DNA from: JADGRA01 sp052143535
GTDB taxonomy: Bacteria > Myxococcota > Myxococcia > Myxococcales > Myxococcaceae
Direction of reading: 5' to 3'
DNA length: 64,000 bases
NCBI GenBank assembly: GCA_052143535.1
Contig: JBKQSS010000041.1
Coordinates: forward strand, 144,216-208,215
A model generated the notes under the pieces. The model was not told the origin of the DNA. It was given only the letters and a program-made list of their open reading frames with translations, and did not search any database. Within the stretch, counting starts at the first letter, position 1. Every line of letters begins with the position of its first letter. Of the stretch, positions 18,856 to 27,229 are shown in pieces. A program made the position numbers and the translations under genes.

Positions 18856-19407
18856 TCAACCCGGGTTGGCCCTGAAAAACGTCTCCCGGTAGTAGCGCAG
18901 CTCGGCAATGCTGGCGCGAATGTCGGCCAGCGCCCGGTGGTTGGACTCCGGCTTCTGGAAGCTTGGAGACTCCGGGTACCAGGCCCGGGTGAGGAGCTTG
19001 AGGCTAGAGACGTCCACTTGCCGGTAGCTGAGGTAGCGCTCCACCAGCGGCATGTAGCGAGCCAGGAAGCGTCGGTCGTGGTGGATGGTGTTGCCGGCGA
19101 GGATGCCCTCTCCGGGGCCGCAGTGCTTGGCCACCAGGTCGAAGAGGTCGCGCTCTGTCTCGCGCAGCGAGTAGGGAGAGGCGCGAATGCGGTCGGTGAG
19201 ACCGCTCTTGGCATGCATTTCACGCACGATGGGTTCCATGCGCGAGAGGACTTCGTCCGGCTGCCACACCACGCGTTCGAACTCGTCGCGCGGCTCGAGC
19301 TCCGGGCCAGTCACCAGCGCCGCGACCTCGACGATGGCGCAACTCTCCGGCTCGAGGCCGGTCATTTCCAAGTCCAGCCAGAGGAAAACGGTCGTCGGTT
19401 TGGCCAT
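18856..19407 (-). CDS. orn: oligoribonuclease
   Basis: A 183-residue 3'-5' exoribonuclease of the DEDDh family, close to the usual 180 residues. Metal-binding residues are Asp12 and Glu14 (WLDLEMTGL), the Asp in NTIHHDRRFL, and the catalytic His plus last Asp in NHRALADI. It degrades 2-5 nt RNAs, and in other bacteria pGpG, which ends cyclic-di-GMP turnover. ATG at 19407. It lies 23 bp downstream of the thioesterase gene on the same strand. Confidence 0.95.
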   Translation of the reverse strand: MAKPTTVFLWLDLEMTGLEPESCAIVEVAALVTGPELEPRDEFERVVWQPDEVLSRMEPIVREMHAKSGLTDRIRASPYSLRETERDLFDLVAKHCGPGEGILAGNTIHHDRRFLARYMPLVERYLSYRQVDVSSLKLLTRAWYPESPSFQKPESNHRALADIRASIAELRYYRETFFRANPG

Positions 19408-19430
19408 CGCGCTCGCTCCTTACCACCTCT

Positions 19431-19847
19431 TCAGCTGGGCGCCTTGAGGGCGGCGATGGCCGCGCGGGCTGCCTCCGGAATGCGCACCTTCTCTCCGGTG
19501 GCGTAGTTGAGCAGCACCACCACCGAGCTCCCGCGCGCGAGGAGGCGTTCCGGGGCGCCCAGCCGCCACACCGCGTGCTCCAGCGTGAGGCTGGTGTTGC
19601 CCAGCTTGGTGGCCCGTGCCCCTACCACCACCCGAGCGGGAAACACGACTGGCTCCAAGTAGTCACAGTGCGCCGCAGCGAGGATGGGGGCAACCGCGTC
19701 CTGGCGGGACAGGGCGATTCCTGCTGCCTGGAAGAAGGCCATGCGCGAGGATTCGAACCAGGTGAAGAAGTGGGCGTTGTTGACGTGCCCTAGGGCATCC
19801 ATCTCCCCCCAGTGGATGGGAAATTCGACCGTGACCGGGTAGCTCAT
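19431..19847 (-). CDS. acyl-CoA thioesterase, 4HBT hotdog family
   Basis: A 138-residue single hotdog domain. The signature WGEMDALGHVNNAHFFTWFE carries the Asp of the 4-hydroxybenzoyl-CoA thioesterase-like active site. It is a YbgC/FadM-type enzyme that hydrolyses acyl-CoA; chain length cannot be told. ATG at 19847 gives the normal family N-terminus; a longer open frame to 20120 is a shadow of the opposite-strand gene. It is probably co-transcribed with orn. Confidence 0.88.
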   Translation of the reverse strand: MSYPVTVEFPIHWGEMDALGHVNNAHFFTWFESSRMAFFQAAGIALSRQDAVAPILAAAHCDYLEPVVFPARVVVGARATKLGNTSLTLEHAVWRLGAPERLLARGSSVVVLLNYATGEKVRIPEAARAAIAALKAPS

Positions 19848-19914
19848 GCCGGGGTCATACCCTGTAGCAAGTCGCTCCGGGAGTCGAGCCCCGGAGTTTT
19901 CGGAGGGCTTCACC

Positions 19915-20565
19915 ATGGCGCGCGTCGAGACGTCTCCGTCACTCTCGGCCTTGGTGCGGGCCGAGGGCGTCGTGTCCGAGCGCGCCCTGGTGGACGCGGC
20001 GGCGGGCGAGGCGGTCCAGGGCAGCTGGTGGGGGCACCCTGCAAGCCATTCAATTTTCCGTGCGCTTGAAGGGCTGCGCGAGGACCCGGACGTCTTTCTC
20101 TGCAAGCTTCTCGACGGCAAACAGACATACGTCCACCGCCGACTGTGGCCGGCCCTGCTCCGAGTGCAAGCCGAGGCCGCCCTTTGGCCAGCGCTTTCTC
20201 CAGCTGCCCACCAGTTGCTTCAGCAGGTGGAGCGGGAAGAGGCGGTGCAGGCGACGGGCCGGTTGCGGCTGGAGTTGGAAACGGCGCTGCGGGTGGTGGC
20301 TCGCTCGCGGCACACGCCCTCGGGCGCACATGCCGTGGTGCTGACCGCGTTTCAGTCGCATTTCTCGGAGCTGGACCGGGAGGCGGCGGCGCGGCTGACA
20401 CTGGAGGAGGCGCAGGCCGCGCTGGCGGCTCGGCCTGCACGCACTCCCAAACCCAGCCGCTCGGGCGCCAAGCCAACCCAGCGCTCGGGGAAGGCTGCCC
20501 CGGCCACACCCCGGCCAGGGCGCGGCTCAACCGCTGGGCGGCGTCGCAGACGGGTGAAGGTGTAG
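19915..20565 (+). CDS. conserved hypothetical protein with basic tail
   Basis: A 216-residue cytoplasmic protein. Residues 1-95 form the conserved part: RAEGVVSERALVDAAAG, then SWWGHPASHSIFRALEGL and LDGKQTYVHRRLWPALL. The middle is helical, and the last 45 residues are rich in Pro, Lys and Arg, ending GRRRRRVKV, which may bind nucleic acid. I know the SWWGHP-type module as a conserved protein of unknown role. ATG at 19915 has CGGAGGG upstream. It diverges from the thioesterase gene. Confidence 0.72.
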   Translation: MARVETSPSLSALVRAEGVVSERALVDAAAGEAVQGSWWGHPASHSIFRALEGLREDPDVFLCKLLDGKQTYVHRRLWPALLRVQAEAALWPALSPAAHQLLQQVEREEAVQATGRLRLELETALRVVARSRHTPSGAHAVVLTAFQSHFSELDREAAARLTLEEAQAALAARPARTPKPSRSGAKPTQRSGKAAPATPRPGRGSTAGRRRRRVKV

Positions 20566-20580
20566 GGAAAGCGGTTCGCT

Positions 20581-21870
20581 TCAGCCGGCGCAATACAGCT
20601 TCACCGTCAGCGCCTGGTCCGACTGTCGACGCACGCAGGCATTCTGAAACTGAATGCGGGGGAAGCCCCCGTCCGGTGCCGGCTCATAGAGAAGCCCGTC
20701 GTTGTCCACCGTGCACAGCTGCTCGCTACCGTCGGCTCGAACGATGGTCACCACCAAGAGAGTGGGGTCCGGGACATTCATGTCCAAATCCAACGTCTGG
20801 GGGACTGCCGCGATGTCGGCCAGGGCGAGCAGCTGGTCATGGTAGCTGTCCGCGCAGATGGAATAGAGGTTGTCCAGCCCGAGGTCGAACAGCACTGCCA
20901 TCTCCCGCAACCGAGTTCCGGGGGCGTTGCTGGTGGGGCAATCCACGTTGCACAGGGCGAAGCCTGCGTCCTGGTCGGGACAGGGGACGGCCTCGGCGCT
21001 TTTGTCGAGCAGCGAAACCGGGGCCAGGGCTCCCCACACCACATCGCGGTTTCGCCCCTGGCCGTCCGGCAGGTTTTGCAGCTCGGTGAAATAGTCGCCC
21101 ACCGGCGACAAATTGGCGGCCTGGTTGATGCAAAAGTTCTCGCCGTCTGCGTCGTCCTCGTGCACCAGCGGCGGCCGGCGCATCTCGCTGCAGTCGTCCT
21201 CGTCGCTGACGGCCACCACCATCAGCCGAGCCCCGTCGCGCAAGAAGCCGGTGTTGGCCGGCCCTCCGTCCGGGAGGCTGAGGGGGGCGACCGCGTTTTG
21301 GAGCGCGATGCGGGTGGCCTCCAGGGGCGTCTCCTGACCGCTTCCGTCGATGCCCACCGCTGTCATGGCCAGGGCAAAGCGAGGCACCAGCTCCGGGTTG
21401 GTGTCGTCCAGGTAGCGCTCGGTGCTGACTCCGCCGTCGAGCAGCGGAATGTCCATCAGCCACCCGGCTTCCGGGTAGTAGTAGTAGACAATGGAGTTGA
21501 AGTACTCGTAGGCCAGGTAGACGGACGTCGTCGTCACGCCCACCCGGAAGCTGTTGGCCACGCCTCCGGACTTCTGAAGCTCGGAGACGAAGACGGGAAT
21601 GTCGGTGGCGACGCGCTCCTGGTTGGCCGCCATCGAGCCGCTATTGTCCACGACGAAGAGGATGTCTGTCTTCACCGTCTGAATGCTGGGCACTTGCTGC
21701 TGACACTGGGAGGGAACGCCGCTGCCGGGGACGGCCGCCGGCGACTGGCAGCCCCAAAGCGCAAGCGCAGTCGCGGCGAGGGCCAGGCGCAAGCCTTGCG
21801 CCCGGGGCTCGGCCAGCCCGGACGACGGGAGATTGAAAGCACGGCGCTGGATGGTGCCCGAGGCCTCCAT
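20581..21870 (-). CDS. von Willebrand factor A domain lipoprotein
   Basis: A 429-residue exported protein. A hydrophobic segment ends at a lipobox-like LALWGC, so it is probably lipid-anchored. A VWA domain follows, with the metal-ion-dependent adhesion motif DNSGSM (ILFVVDNSGSM). The rest is rich in Asp/Gly/Pro and has several Cys that look disulphide-forming. Such secreted VWA lipoproteins are abundant in myxobacteria, and their ligands are unknown. ATG at 21870 gives a long n-region, so the true start could lie further in. Confidence 0.85.
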   Translation of the reverse strand: MEASGTIQRRAFNLPSSGLAEPRAQGLRLALAATALALWGCQSPAAVPGSGVPSQCQQQVPSIQTVKTDILFVVDNSGSMAANQERVATDIPVFVSELQKSGGVANSFRVGVTTTSVYLAYEYFNSIVYYYYPEAGWLMDIPLLDGGVSTERYLDDTNPELVPRFALAMTAVGIDGSGQETPLEATRIALQNAVAPLSLPDGGPANTGFLRDGARLMVVAVSDEDDCSEMRRPPLVHEDDADGENFCINQAANLSPVGDYFTELQNLPDGQGRNRDVVWGALAPVSLLDKSAEAVPCPDQDAGFALCNVDCPTSNAPGTRLREMAVLFDLGLDNLYSICADSYHDQLLALADIAAVPQTLDLDMNVPDPTLLVVTIVRADGSEQLCTVDNDGLLYEPAPDGGFPRIQFQNACVRRQSDQALTVKLYCAG

Positions 21871-22024
21871 TGAGAAGCAGCTTTACCGCAAACTCCCTCG
21901 GCGGCTCACCCCCCAGGGCCATTTTCGGCTGGGTGATGCAGGACCCTGCGGCTCCAGTGGGGAATGGTTATGTTTTTGAAAGACAAAAGCCTTCCACCCG
22001 AGCTCCACCCCAAGGAGGGGAGTC

Positions 22025-22510
22025 ATGTACGCGACGAAGAATGACCTTCCAGCGAAGAAGCGCGAAGCGCTGTCCGAGATGCTCAATGGGCACCTGGCCA
22101 TGTGCCTCGATGTCATGCTGCAGACGAAGCAGGCGCACTGGAACGTGAAGGGCGCCAACTTCATCGCGCTGCACGAGCTGTTCGACAAAATCAACGAGGA
22201 CTTCGAGGAGTACACGGACCTGCTGGCCGAACGCATCGTCCAGCTCGGTGGCGTGGCCGAGGGGACGGCGACGACGGTGGCCAAGCGAAGCCCGCTCAAG
22301 GCCTACCCCTTGCTACTCGCCGAGGGCATCGAGCACGTCGACTACCTCTCCAACGGGGTGGCGGCCTTCGGCAAAGCAGTGCGCGACGCCATCAAAACCA
22401 GTGGCGAGGAATTCGGCGACGCGGACACCGCGGACATCTACACCGAGATTTCGCGCGGCGCGGACAAGTGGCTGTGGATGCTCGAGGCGCACCTCAACGT
22501 CCAGAGGTAG
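22025..22510 (+). CDS. dps: Dps-family DNA-binding ferritin
   Basis: A 161-residue starvation/oxidative-stress ferritin. The inter-subunit ferroxidase residues align with E. coli Dps: His38 (AHWNVKG), His50, Asp54, Asp65 and Glu69 (YTDLLAERI). It should oxidise Fe(II) with peroxide and store iron, protecting DNA. The N-terminus holds three Lys (KNDLPAKK), which could aid DNA contact. ATG at 22025 is preceded by GGAGGGGAG. Single gene with its own 150-bp upstream region. Confidence 0.95.
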   Translation: MYATKNDLPAKKREALSEMLNGHLAMCLDVMLQTKQAHWNVKGANFIALHELFDKINEDFEEYTDLLAERIVQLGGVAEGTATTVAKRSPLKAYPLLLAEGIEHVDYLSNGVAAFGKAVRDAIKTSGEEFGDADTADIYTEISRGADKWLWMLEAHLNVQR

Positions 22511-22511
22511 C

Positions 22512-22535
22512 GCCCCAAAGGGGGGCTGCTGGCTT
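22512..22535 (+). terminator. possible terminator after dps
   Basis: GCCCC (22512-22516) can pair with the G-run ending GGGGC (22522-22526) over a short loop, followed within 8 nt by a TTTT stretch. It lies directly after the dps stop and before the convergent YXWGXW gene. Confidence 0.4.
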
Positions 22536-23132
22536 TTACACGTGACGCCAGTGGCCCTGCACCCACCTCCAGCCGCCCGGCGTCGACTTCCAATGGCCGG
22601 CCACCCAGACGTGCCCCGGCCGGGGGGCGGACCAAGTCCCAGGCACCCAGACGTAGGCGTTGCCGCTCCACGACCAGTAGCCGCCCACCCACACCGCACC
22701 CGCGTACGGCGGCGCCGGTTGGACTTCGACGCGGGCTGCCGGAGGGGCCACCTGCACCGCCACGTCCGCGACGGGCGCCGGGTTGTAGACGGCCACTGGG
22801 GTTGGGCCGGTCGCCACTACCACCGTCGGCTGTTTCCAGTGCCCGTCTTTGAAGTACCAAGCGCCGCCTCGTCGCACCCACTCTGCCGGAACCCAGACTG
22901 AGCCCGGTGCGGGCGGCCGCCCCCAGTGGCCGCCTCTCCAGACGTAGGCGCCGTGTTCCCAGCGCCAGTGGCCCGCAATCCAGACGTAGCCGGGCCCAGG
23001 TGCAACTGGCTGCACCTCCGCCCGAAGCGCGGGTGGCGGTGCACCCACGTTAATTTGGACTTCAGCCTGGGCGAGGACAACGCCGGGGAACAGCCAGAAA
23101 GCCGCGATGGCAGACAGGGTGCGAATTTGCAT
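22536..23132 (-). CDS. secreted YXWGXW-repeat protein
   Basis: A 198-residue exported protein (signal peptide QIRTLSAIAAFWLFPGVVLAQ). The mature part is built of aromatic repeats of the YXWGXW type: GYVWIAGHWRWEHGAYVW, VWVGGYWSWSGNAYVW, HVWVAGHWKS. Members are surface or periplasmic proteins with no proven function. ATG at 23132 is preferred because AGGAGG lies 8 nt upstream; a second in-frame ATG at 23138 has too short a spacing. Confidence 0.88.
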   Translation of the reverse strand: MQIRTLSAIAAFWLFPGVVLAQAEVQINVGAPPPALRAEVQPVAPGPGYVWIAGHWRWEHGAYVWRGGHWGRPPAPGSVWVPAEWVRRGGAWYFKDGHWKQPTVVVATGPTPVAVYNPAPVADVAVQVAPPAARVEVQPAPPYAGAVWVGGYWSWSGNAYVWVPGTWSAPRPGHVWVAGHWKSTPGGWRWVQGHWRHV

Positions 23133-23320
23133 TCTCATGTCCTCCTTGGCGCCTAGAGACGAGAGAGCTGCCTTTGCAATTCAAACGGCAAGGGCGACAT
23201 TGGCCATCGCGAGAAACCGCGACAAGGGCGGAGGGGACGCGCTCGGGTGGTGGACGCCCTGAGGGGCTTAGGGCTGGCCGCGAAGAGCTCGCATGCCGCC
23301 CAAGCGGATTGCGCTTTCCC

Positions 23321-24001
23321 TCAATGGCCTCGCTTGGTGCCGTGCTTGGCGGTCTGTCGCGCCGCCGCCTGACGGCCTTTCGGGCGCGCCGTGGGCGGCG
23401 AGGCTTCCCGCGCGGACTCGGCCGCCGCGAGTTCACCGTCGAGGAGAAGTGCGGCCTCTGCCGCGGAGGCCACCGCCCGCGCCTCGTAAAGGCCTTCGGA
23501 GGCACGGGCGACGGCGGTGGCCGCGCCCCGGGCGGAGCCGACGACGCGCACCATTCTGCGCATTCCCGCCTCAACGAAGGCCGTCGCCGCCCGCCGAAAG
23601 AAAGGAAGCGCCGCCGACGTCAACCCGCCAAGCGCCGAGACGTCAGCGACGACGTCGAAGCCCGGGCCAAGTTGCGCCAGCGCAGCGCGGAGCTCGGCCA
23701 GCATGGACTCGGCCTCGGCAGCGTCCAAGAAGCCGCGCAACGTCAGGTGCAGCCGCCGCTTCTGCAGCGCGACGTCCAGCGCGTAGCCCGGCGCGGGGAC
23801 GCGGTGGGTGGTGTGGGCGTGTGGGTCGACGGCGCGAGCGGCCAGCCGGCCCGCGTCTCCCAAGCGCAGCGCATTGGCGCGCAGAAGGAGGGCCCAGAGC
23901 TGGTCGAGCTGCTCGACGTTTTGAGGTTTCCGTCGTTGGCGCAAAGGGACTCCCCCCAGCAGGACACCGGCCCGGCCAACCGTTTCCGGCGCCCGGAGCA
24001 T
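23321..24001 (-). CDS. STAS-like domain protein
   Basis: A protein of about 226 residues. The central part (about residues 70-180) reads as a STAS/SpoIIAA-like alpha-beta domain: RRLHLTLRGFLDAAEAESML, then FDVVADVSALGGLTSAALPFF and MVRVVGS. The C-terminus is Ala/Lys/Arg-rich. The role may be protein-protein regulation, but no partner is encoded nearby. ATG 24001 (Met-Leu-Arg-Ala) is preferred because a Fur-like operator occupies the 24 bases before it; an in-frame ATG at 24025 would place that operator inside the gene. Confidence 0.62.
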   Translation of the reverse strand: MLRAPETVGRAGVLLGGVPLRQRRKPQNVEQLDQLWALLLRANALRLGDAGRLAARAVDPHAHTTHRVPAPGYALDVALQKRRLHLTLRGFLDAAEAESMLAELRAALAQLGPGFDVVADVSALGGLTSAALPFFRRAATAFVEAGMRRMVRVVGSARGAATAVARASEGLYEARAVASAAEAALLLDGELAAAESAREASPPTARPKGRQAAARQTAKHGTKRGH

Positions 24002-24003
24002 AT

Positions 24004-24038
24004 TGAGAATAAGACTCATTCTCATGAGCGGCTGTCAA
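24004..24038 (-). promoter_or_regulatory. Fur-like operator with candidate -35
   Basis: TGAGAAT (24004-24010) and ATTCTCA (24018-24024) form a perfect 7-7-7 inverted repeat. The inner 19-mer (24005-24023) matches the classical Fur-box consensus at 14 of 19 positions. On the minus strand, TTGACA (24038-24033) is a perfect -35 element, and TCTTAT 18 nt further could be the -10, which would put the operator over the promoter. It should repress the STAS-like gene when iron (or a related metal) is plentiful. Confidence 0.55.
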
Positions 24039-24128
24039 GAAGGCTCCCTCGCCGCACCAGGGTTTGGAGTCAGGAAAGCCTCCAAAAGTGTCTTCGGCCA
24101 GGCGACGGTTGGCAGTGCCGTTGGTTGT

Positions 24129-25139
24129 CTAAAGCCAGCCCCGGACGGCGTGCGGACGGTAGGGCGCCTCGAGCGTCTTCAACTCGGCGTCACTCAAGCT
24201 GAGGCTGACAGCGCGCACCGCCGCCTCCAGGTGCTCGAGCCGCGTGGCCCCGACAATGGGCGCCGTCAGTCCGGGTTGGTGCAGCAGCCAGGCTAAGGCC
24301 ACCTCGGCCGGAGAGACGCCGCGGGCGGTGGCCACCGTTTGTGTCGCTTTCACCACGTCCCAGTCTTCTTCGGCGTCATACAGCTGCGAGGCGAGTCCGG
24401 CGTCAGCGTCCGCCCGCAGCGTGGTGGGCTGCTCCCCGCGTCGGCGTGAGCCGGCGAGGAGCCCGCGAGCCAGCGGGGACCAGGGGATGACGCCCAGGCC
24501 CTCCTGCCGACAGAGCGGAAGCATCTCCCGCTCCTCCTCGCGGTAGACGAGGTTGTAGTGGTTTTGCATCGAGGCGAAGCGCGGCCAGCCGTGGCGGTCC
24601 GCCAGAGCCAGGGCTTGCATCAGTTTGAAGGCATAGGTGGAGCTCGTGCCGACGTAGCGGACCTTGCCCTGATGCACCAGCTGCTCCAGTGCCAGAAGCG
24701 TTTCCTCGAGCGGGACGGCGGCGTCAAAGCGGTGCAGCTGGTAGAGGTCAATGGCCTCCACCCCGAGTCGCCGAAGGCTGGCCTCACAGGCCTGCACCAG
24801 GTGCTTTCGTCCGAGGCCCGACATGTTGGGGGCTCCCCCGCGCATGTCCGCCTGGACGTCCCCGCGCATCGGGAAATACACCTTGGTGGCCACCACCAGC
24901 TCGTCCAGGCGGCCGTATTTCCGCAGGGCACGTCCAGTCACTTCCTCACTGACGCCCAACGAATACATGTCCGCGGTGTCGAAGAAGTTGATGCCCAGCT
25001 CTATGGCCCGCCGGAAGAAGGGCTGCGCCGCAGCCTCGTCGAGTACCCAGGGCCGCCAACTGGGCGAGCCGTAGCTCATGCAGCCCAGCGCGATGCGCGA
25101 GACGGTGAGGCCGGAGCGACCGAGGGTGGTGTATTTCAA
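24129..25139 (-). CDS. aldo/keto reductase
   Basis: A 336-residue NADPH-dependent (beta/alpha)8-barrel oxidoreductase. Asp and Tyr of the catalytic tetrad are in NFFDTADMY, Lys in VVATKVYF, His in YQLHRFD. The C-terminal IVGATRLEHLEAA binds the cofactor phosphate. The aldehyde or ketone substrate is unknown. TTG at 25139 has AGAGGAG about 6 nt upstream and gives the family N-terminus KYTTLGRSGL. It lies downstream of the DMT transporter gene. Confidence 0.93.
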   Translation of the reverse strand: MKYTTLGRSGLTVSRIALGCMSYGSPSWRPWVLDEAAAQPFFRRAIELGINFFDTADMYSLGVSEEVTGRALRKYGRLDELVVATKVYFPMRGDVQADMRGGAPNMSGLGRKHLVQACEASLRRLGVEAIDLYQLHRFDAAVPLEETLLALEQLVHQGKVRYVGTSSTYAFKLMQALALADRHGWPRFASMQNHYNLVYREEEREMLPLCRQEGLGVIPWSPLARGLLAGSRRRGEQPTTLRADADAGLASQLYDAEEDWDVVKATQTVATARGVSPAEVALAWLLHQPGLTAPIVGATRLEHLEAAVRAVSLSLSDAELKTLEAPYRPHAVRGWL

Positions 25140-25184
25140 CGCGGCTCCTCTCTGTGGCGATACGGGCCCGTCGGCCGCCCGCCG

Positions 25185-26222
25185 TCAGTGCCGGTGGTGG
25201 TGGTGGGCGTCGGGGACATGGGGATGGTCATGCGTCAACGGGGCGTGCTGGTGCGGGTGGCTGTGCGGCTCGGTGAAGGGCCCGGCGTGGCGGTGCTGGT
25301 GGTGCGCGTCATGCGTGTGCCGGTGCTCGTGGGCCACTGCCTCATGGCTGTGGGCGTGCCGGTGGCGCTCCGAGAGTAGGAGCCACACCCCCACCGCCAT
25401 GCAGGCCCCGGCCAAGAGTGTGGAAGCCAAGAGCGGCTCGCCGAGGAGCACCACCGCGCCGAGCGCGCCGAGAAAAGGCGCCGTGGCGAAGTACGCCGCC
25501 TCCCGCGCCGCACCGAGCAGCCGCAGCGCGTAGGCGTCGAGAAGAATGCTGGTGCCATAGCTGGCCGCGCCCAACACCAGGGCAAAGACGAGGGTGCGAA
25601 GCGCAGGCAGCGACTGGCCCGTCAAGCCCGCCAGGGCCAGGGTGCAGGCCCCCGCGCCCAGCGTCTTGGCGCGCACCAGCGCCAGTGGGTCGCGCAACGA
25701 AAGAGTCCGCGTCAGGTTGTTGTCGAGTCCCCAGGCCAAGCAGGCTCCGACAGCGCACAGGACGCCAGTGAGGGGAAGCTGCAAGCCGCCGCTGGGCAGC
25801 GCCAGCACCACCGCCCCGGCCACCACCGCCACCAGCGAGGCCACCCCGCGCCACCCGACGTGCTCGGAGAAGACGAGCGCCGCCAAGGCCAGAGTGAAGG
25901 GGCCTTCGAGGTTGAGCAACAGCGACACCGCCGAGGCGCTCGAGCGCTGCAGCGCCACCAGCATCAGCACCGGGCCCACCACTCCTCCAGCGAGGATGAG
26001 GAGGCCAAGCACGGGCACGTCACCCCGACGCAGTGGCGCTTCATTGGTGTGACGGCGGAGCGCGGAAGCCACGCTCAGCGCCAGCCCCCCGCCGAGGTAC
26101 AGCAGCCCCGCCAGCATGAGGGGCGCGGTGGTCCCGAGCAGGGGCTTGGCCAGTGGAGCGCTCAGTCCGAAGAGCGCCGCGGCGGCAAGCCCACAGAGCG
26201 CTCCTCGGGTGGACGCAGACAC
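25185..26222 (-). CDS. EamA/DMT-family transporter with His-rich tail
   Basis: A 345-residue inner-membrane protein. Residues 1-285 form about ten hydrophobic helices with the two-repeat EamA layout of drug/metabolite exporters. The last 61 residues contain 24 His (HRHAHSHEA, HHQHRH, DAHHHHRH), which must lie in the cytoplasm or periplasm as a metal-binding tail. This tail is not part of the EamA family and suggests metal sensing, buffering or transport (Ni, Zn, Co or Cu). GTG at 26222 has no good ribosome site, so the start is uncertain. Confidence 0.82.
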   Translation of the reverse strand: MSASTRGALCGLAAAALFGLSAPLAKPLLGTTAPLMLAGLLYLGGGLALSVASALRRHTNEAPLRRGDVPVLGLLILAGGVVGPVLMLVALQRSSASAVSLLLNLEGPFTLALAALVFSEHVGWRGVASLVAVVAGAVVLALPSGGLQLPLTGVLCAVGACLAWGLDNNLTRTLSLRDPLALVRAKTLGAGACTLALAGLTGQSLPALRTLVFALVLGAASYGTSILLDAYALRLLGAAREAAYFATAPFLGALGAVVLLGEPLLASTLLAGACMAVGVWLLLSERHRHAHSHEAVAHEHRHTHDAHHQHRHAGPFTEPHSHPHQHAPLTHDHPHVPDAHHHHRH

Positions 26223-26248
26223 GAAAAAAGGGGCAGCCGCGGCCTGGC

Positions 26249-26746
26249 TTACTTCTTCTTCTTCTTCGCGGGCGCTTTGGCCACCACCTGGAATTGCTTG
26301 GTGCCCGCCGGCTTATCGTCGACGAAGAGCGCCACTGTGTACTGGCCGGCCGGCCAGCCGGAGGGCTTGGAGATGTGGAACTCGGTGGCCTTGGGCCCGG
26401 CCGCGGCGATGCGCTGGGTGGTGTCACTGACGAGGGTGGCCTTCGGGCCAAAGGTCCACTTCGTGTGGAGCGCCACTTGCGGGGCGATGCCCTCGGAGAC
26501 GACGGCCAGGTAGATGGTGTCCTTTGGGCCGAAGGTGTCGGTGGGTGCCGTCACCCGGTTGTCGATGCCCACGGCCTTCCCCAGCTCGAGGACGGTCACC
26601 GCGAAAGGAGGCGGCGGCGGAGGAGGTGGGGTGGGGGCTTGCACCGGGGCCGGTGGTGGCGGCGGCGGCGCGGGTTTGCTGCAGCCAAAGAGGGTGGCGG
26701 CGGCGGCCAACAGGCCGAGCGTCAGAGCTCCGCGAAACCGTGTCAT
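26249..26746 (-). CDS. Pro-rich lipoprotein with Lys tail
   Basis: A 165-residue lipoprotein: signal peptide and lipobox LFGC, then a run of Pro (about residues 24-47) that could span the periplasm or wall. A beta-rich domain follows (FGPKDTIYLAVVSEG, HISKPSGWPAGQYTVALFVD), and the end is AKKKKK. It resembles small myxobacterial proteins of unknown role. ATG at 26746. It sits between the LysM gene and the DMT transporter, all on the minus strand. Confidence 0.78.
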   Translation of the reverse strand: MTRFRGALTLGLLAAAATLFGCSKPAPPPPPPAPVQAPTPPPPPPPPFAVTVLELGKAVGIDNRVTAPTDTFGPKDTIYLAVVSEGIAPQVALHTKWTFGPKATLVSDTTQRIAAAGPKATEFHISKPSGWPAGQYTVALFVDDKPAGTKQFQVVAKAPAKKKKK

Positions 26747-26789
26747 AGAGACCTCGTTTTGGGAGAGGACGGCGAAAAACGAAGGAGCG

Positions 26790-27032
26790 TCAGCTGCCGG
26801 GAATCTTCAACACCTGCCCCGGGTAAATGAGGTCCGGGTTCTTGATGGTGTCCTTGTTCGCCTCGTAGATGAGCCGCCACTTCTGGGCGTCCCCCATCAA
26901 CGTTTTGGCGATTTTGGAGAGACTGTCGCCCTTCACCACGGTGTAAGTCCGCTGCTGCTTGGGGTCGAGTGACACGGACGAGCCGCCAGCTTGGACGTCT
27001 GAGAAGTCCGGGTCGTCATCAGGTGAAGCCAT
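26790..27032 (-). CDS. LysM-domain protein
   Basis: An 80-residue protein that is essentially one LysM peptidoglycan-binding domain: RTYTVVKGDSLSKIAKTLMG, then WRLIYEANKDTIKNPDLIYPGQVLKIP. It has no signal peptide, so if it meets the cell wall it needs another route or acts as a module for a partner. The acidic N-terminus resembles LysM proteins near phage-tail or secretion loci, but none is seen here. ATG at 27032 has GGAGG 5 nt upstream; the longer frame is a shadow. Confidence 0.85.
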   Translation of the reverse strand: MASPDDDPDFSDVQAGGSSVSLDPKQQRTYTVVKGDSLSKIAKTLMGDAQKWRLIYEANKDTIKNPDLIYPGQVLKIPGS

Positions 27033-27191
27033 CACATCCTCCCCGGGGTGGGTTGCGCCCGCGCAGTCTGGACAGCCCACCGCGCACCCGTCAACCCGGC
27101 CCCGGGTGCCGCTTGCGAGCTGCTTTGCCCACTGGCGAGCAGTCTGGGCCCACGCCCCTGCGGACGCTTGGCGGGGGGCCCGCGAGGAAAG

Positions 27192-27221
27192 CGCCGCCCC
27201 TGGCTCAACCCCAGGGCGGCG
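27192..27221 (-). terminator. terminator candidate for the penicillin acylase gene
   Basis: CGCCGCCCCTGG (27192-27203) pairs with CCAGGGCGGCG (27211-27221) with one bulged base over a 7-nt loop, just beyond the stop codon of the acylase gene. On the minus strand a short TTT follows. The stem is strong but the U-tract is weak. Confidence 0.45.
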
Positions 27222-27229
27222 GGGCGGCC

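Noticed and set aside
18621..18875. Possible decayed GIY-YIG endonuclease
   Set aside because: WTYVLR and a later VYLLE recall a GIY-YIG/UPF0213 protein, but the spacing is too short, the GIY core is missing, and the region is a GC-rich gap between two minus-strand genes. Not strong enough to call a pseudogene.
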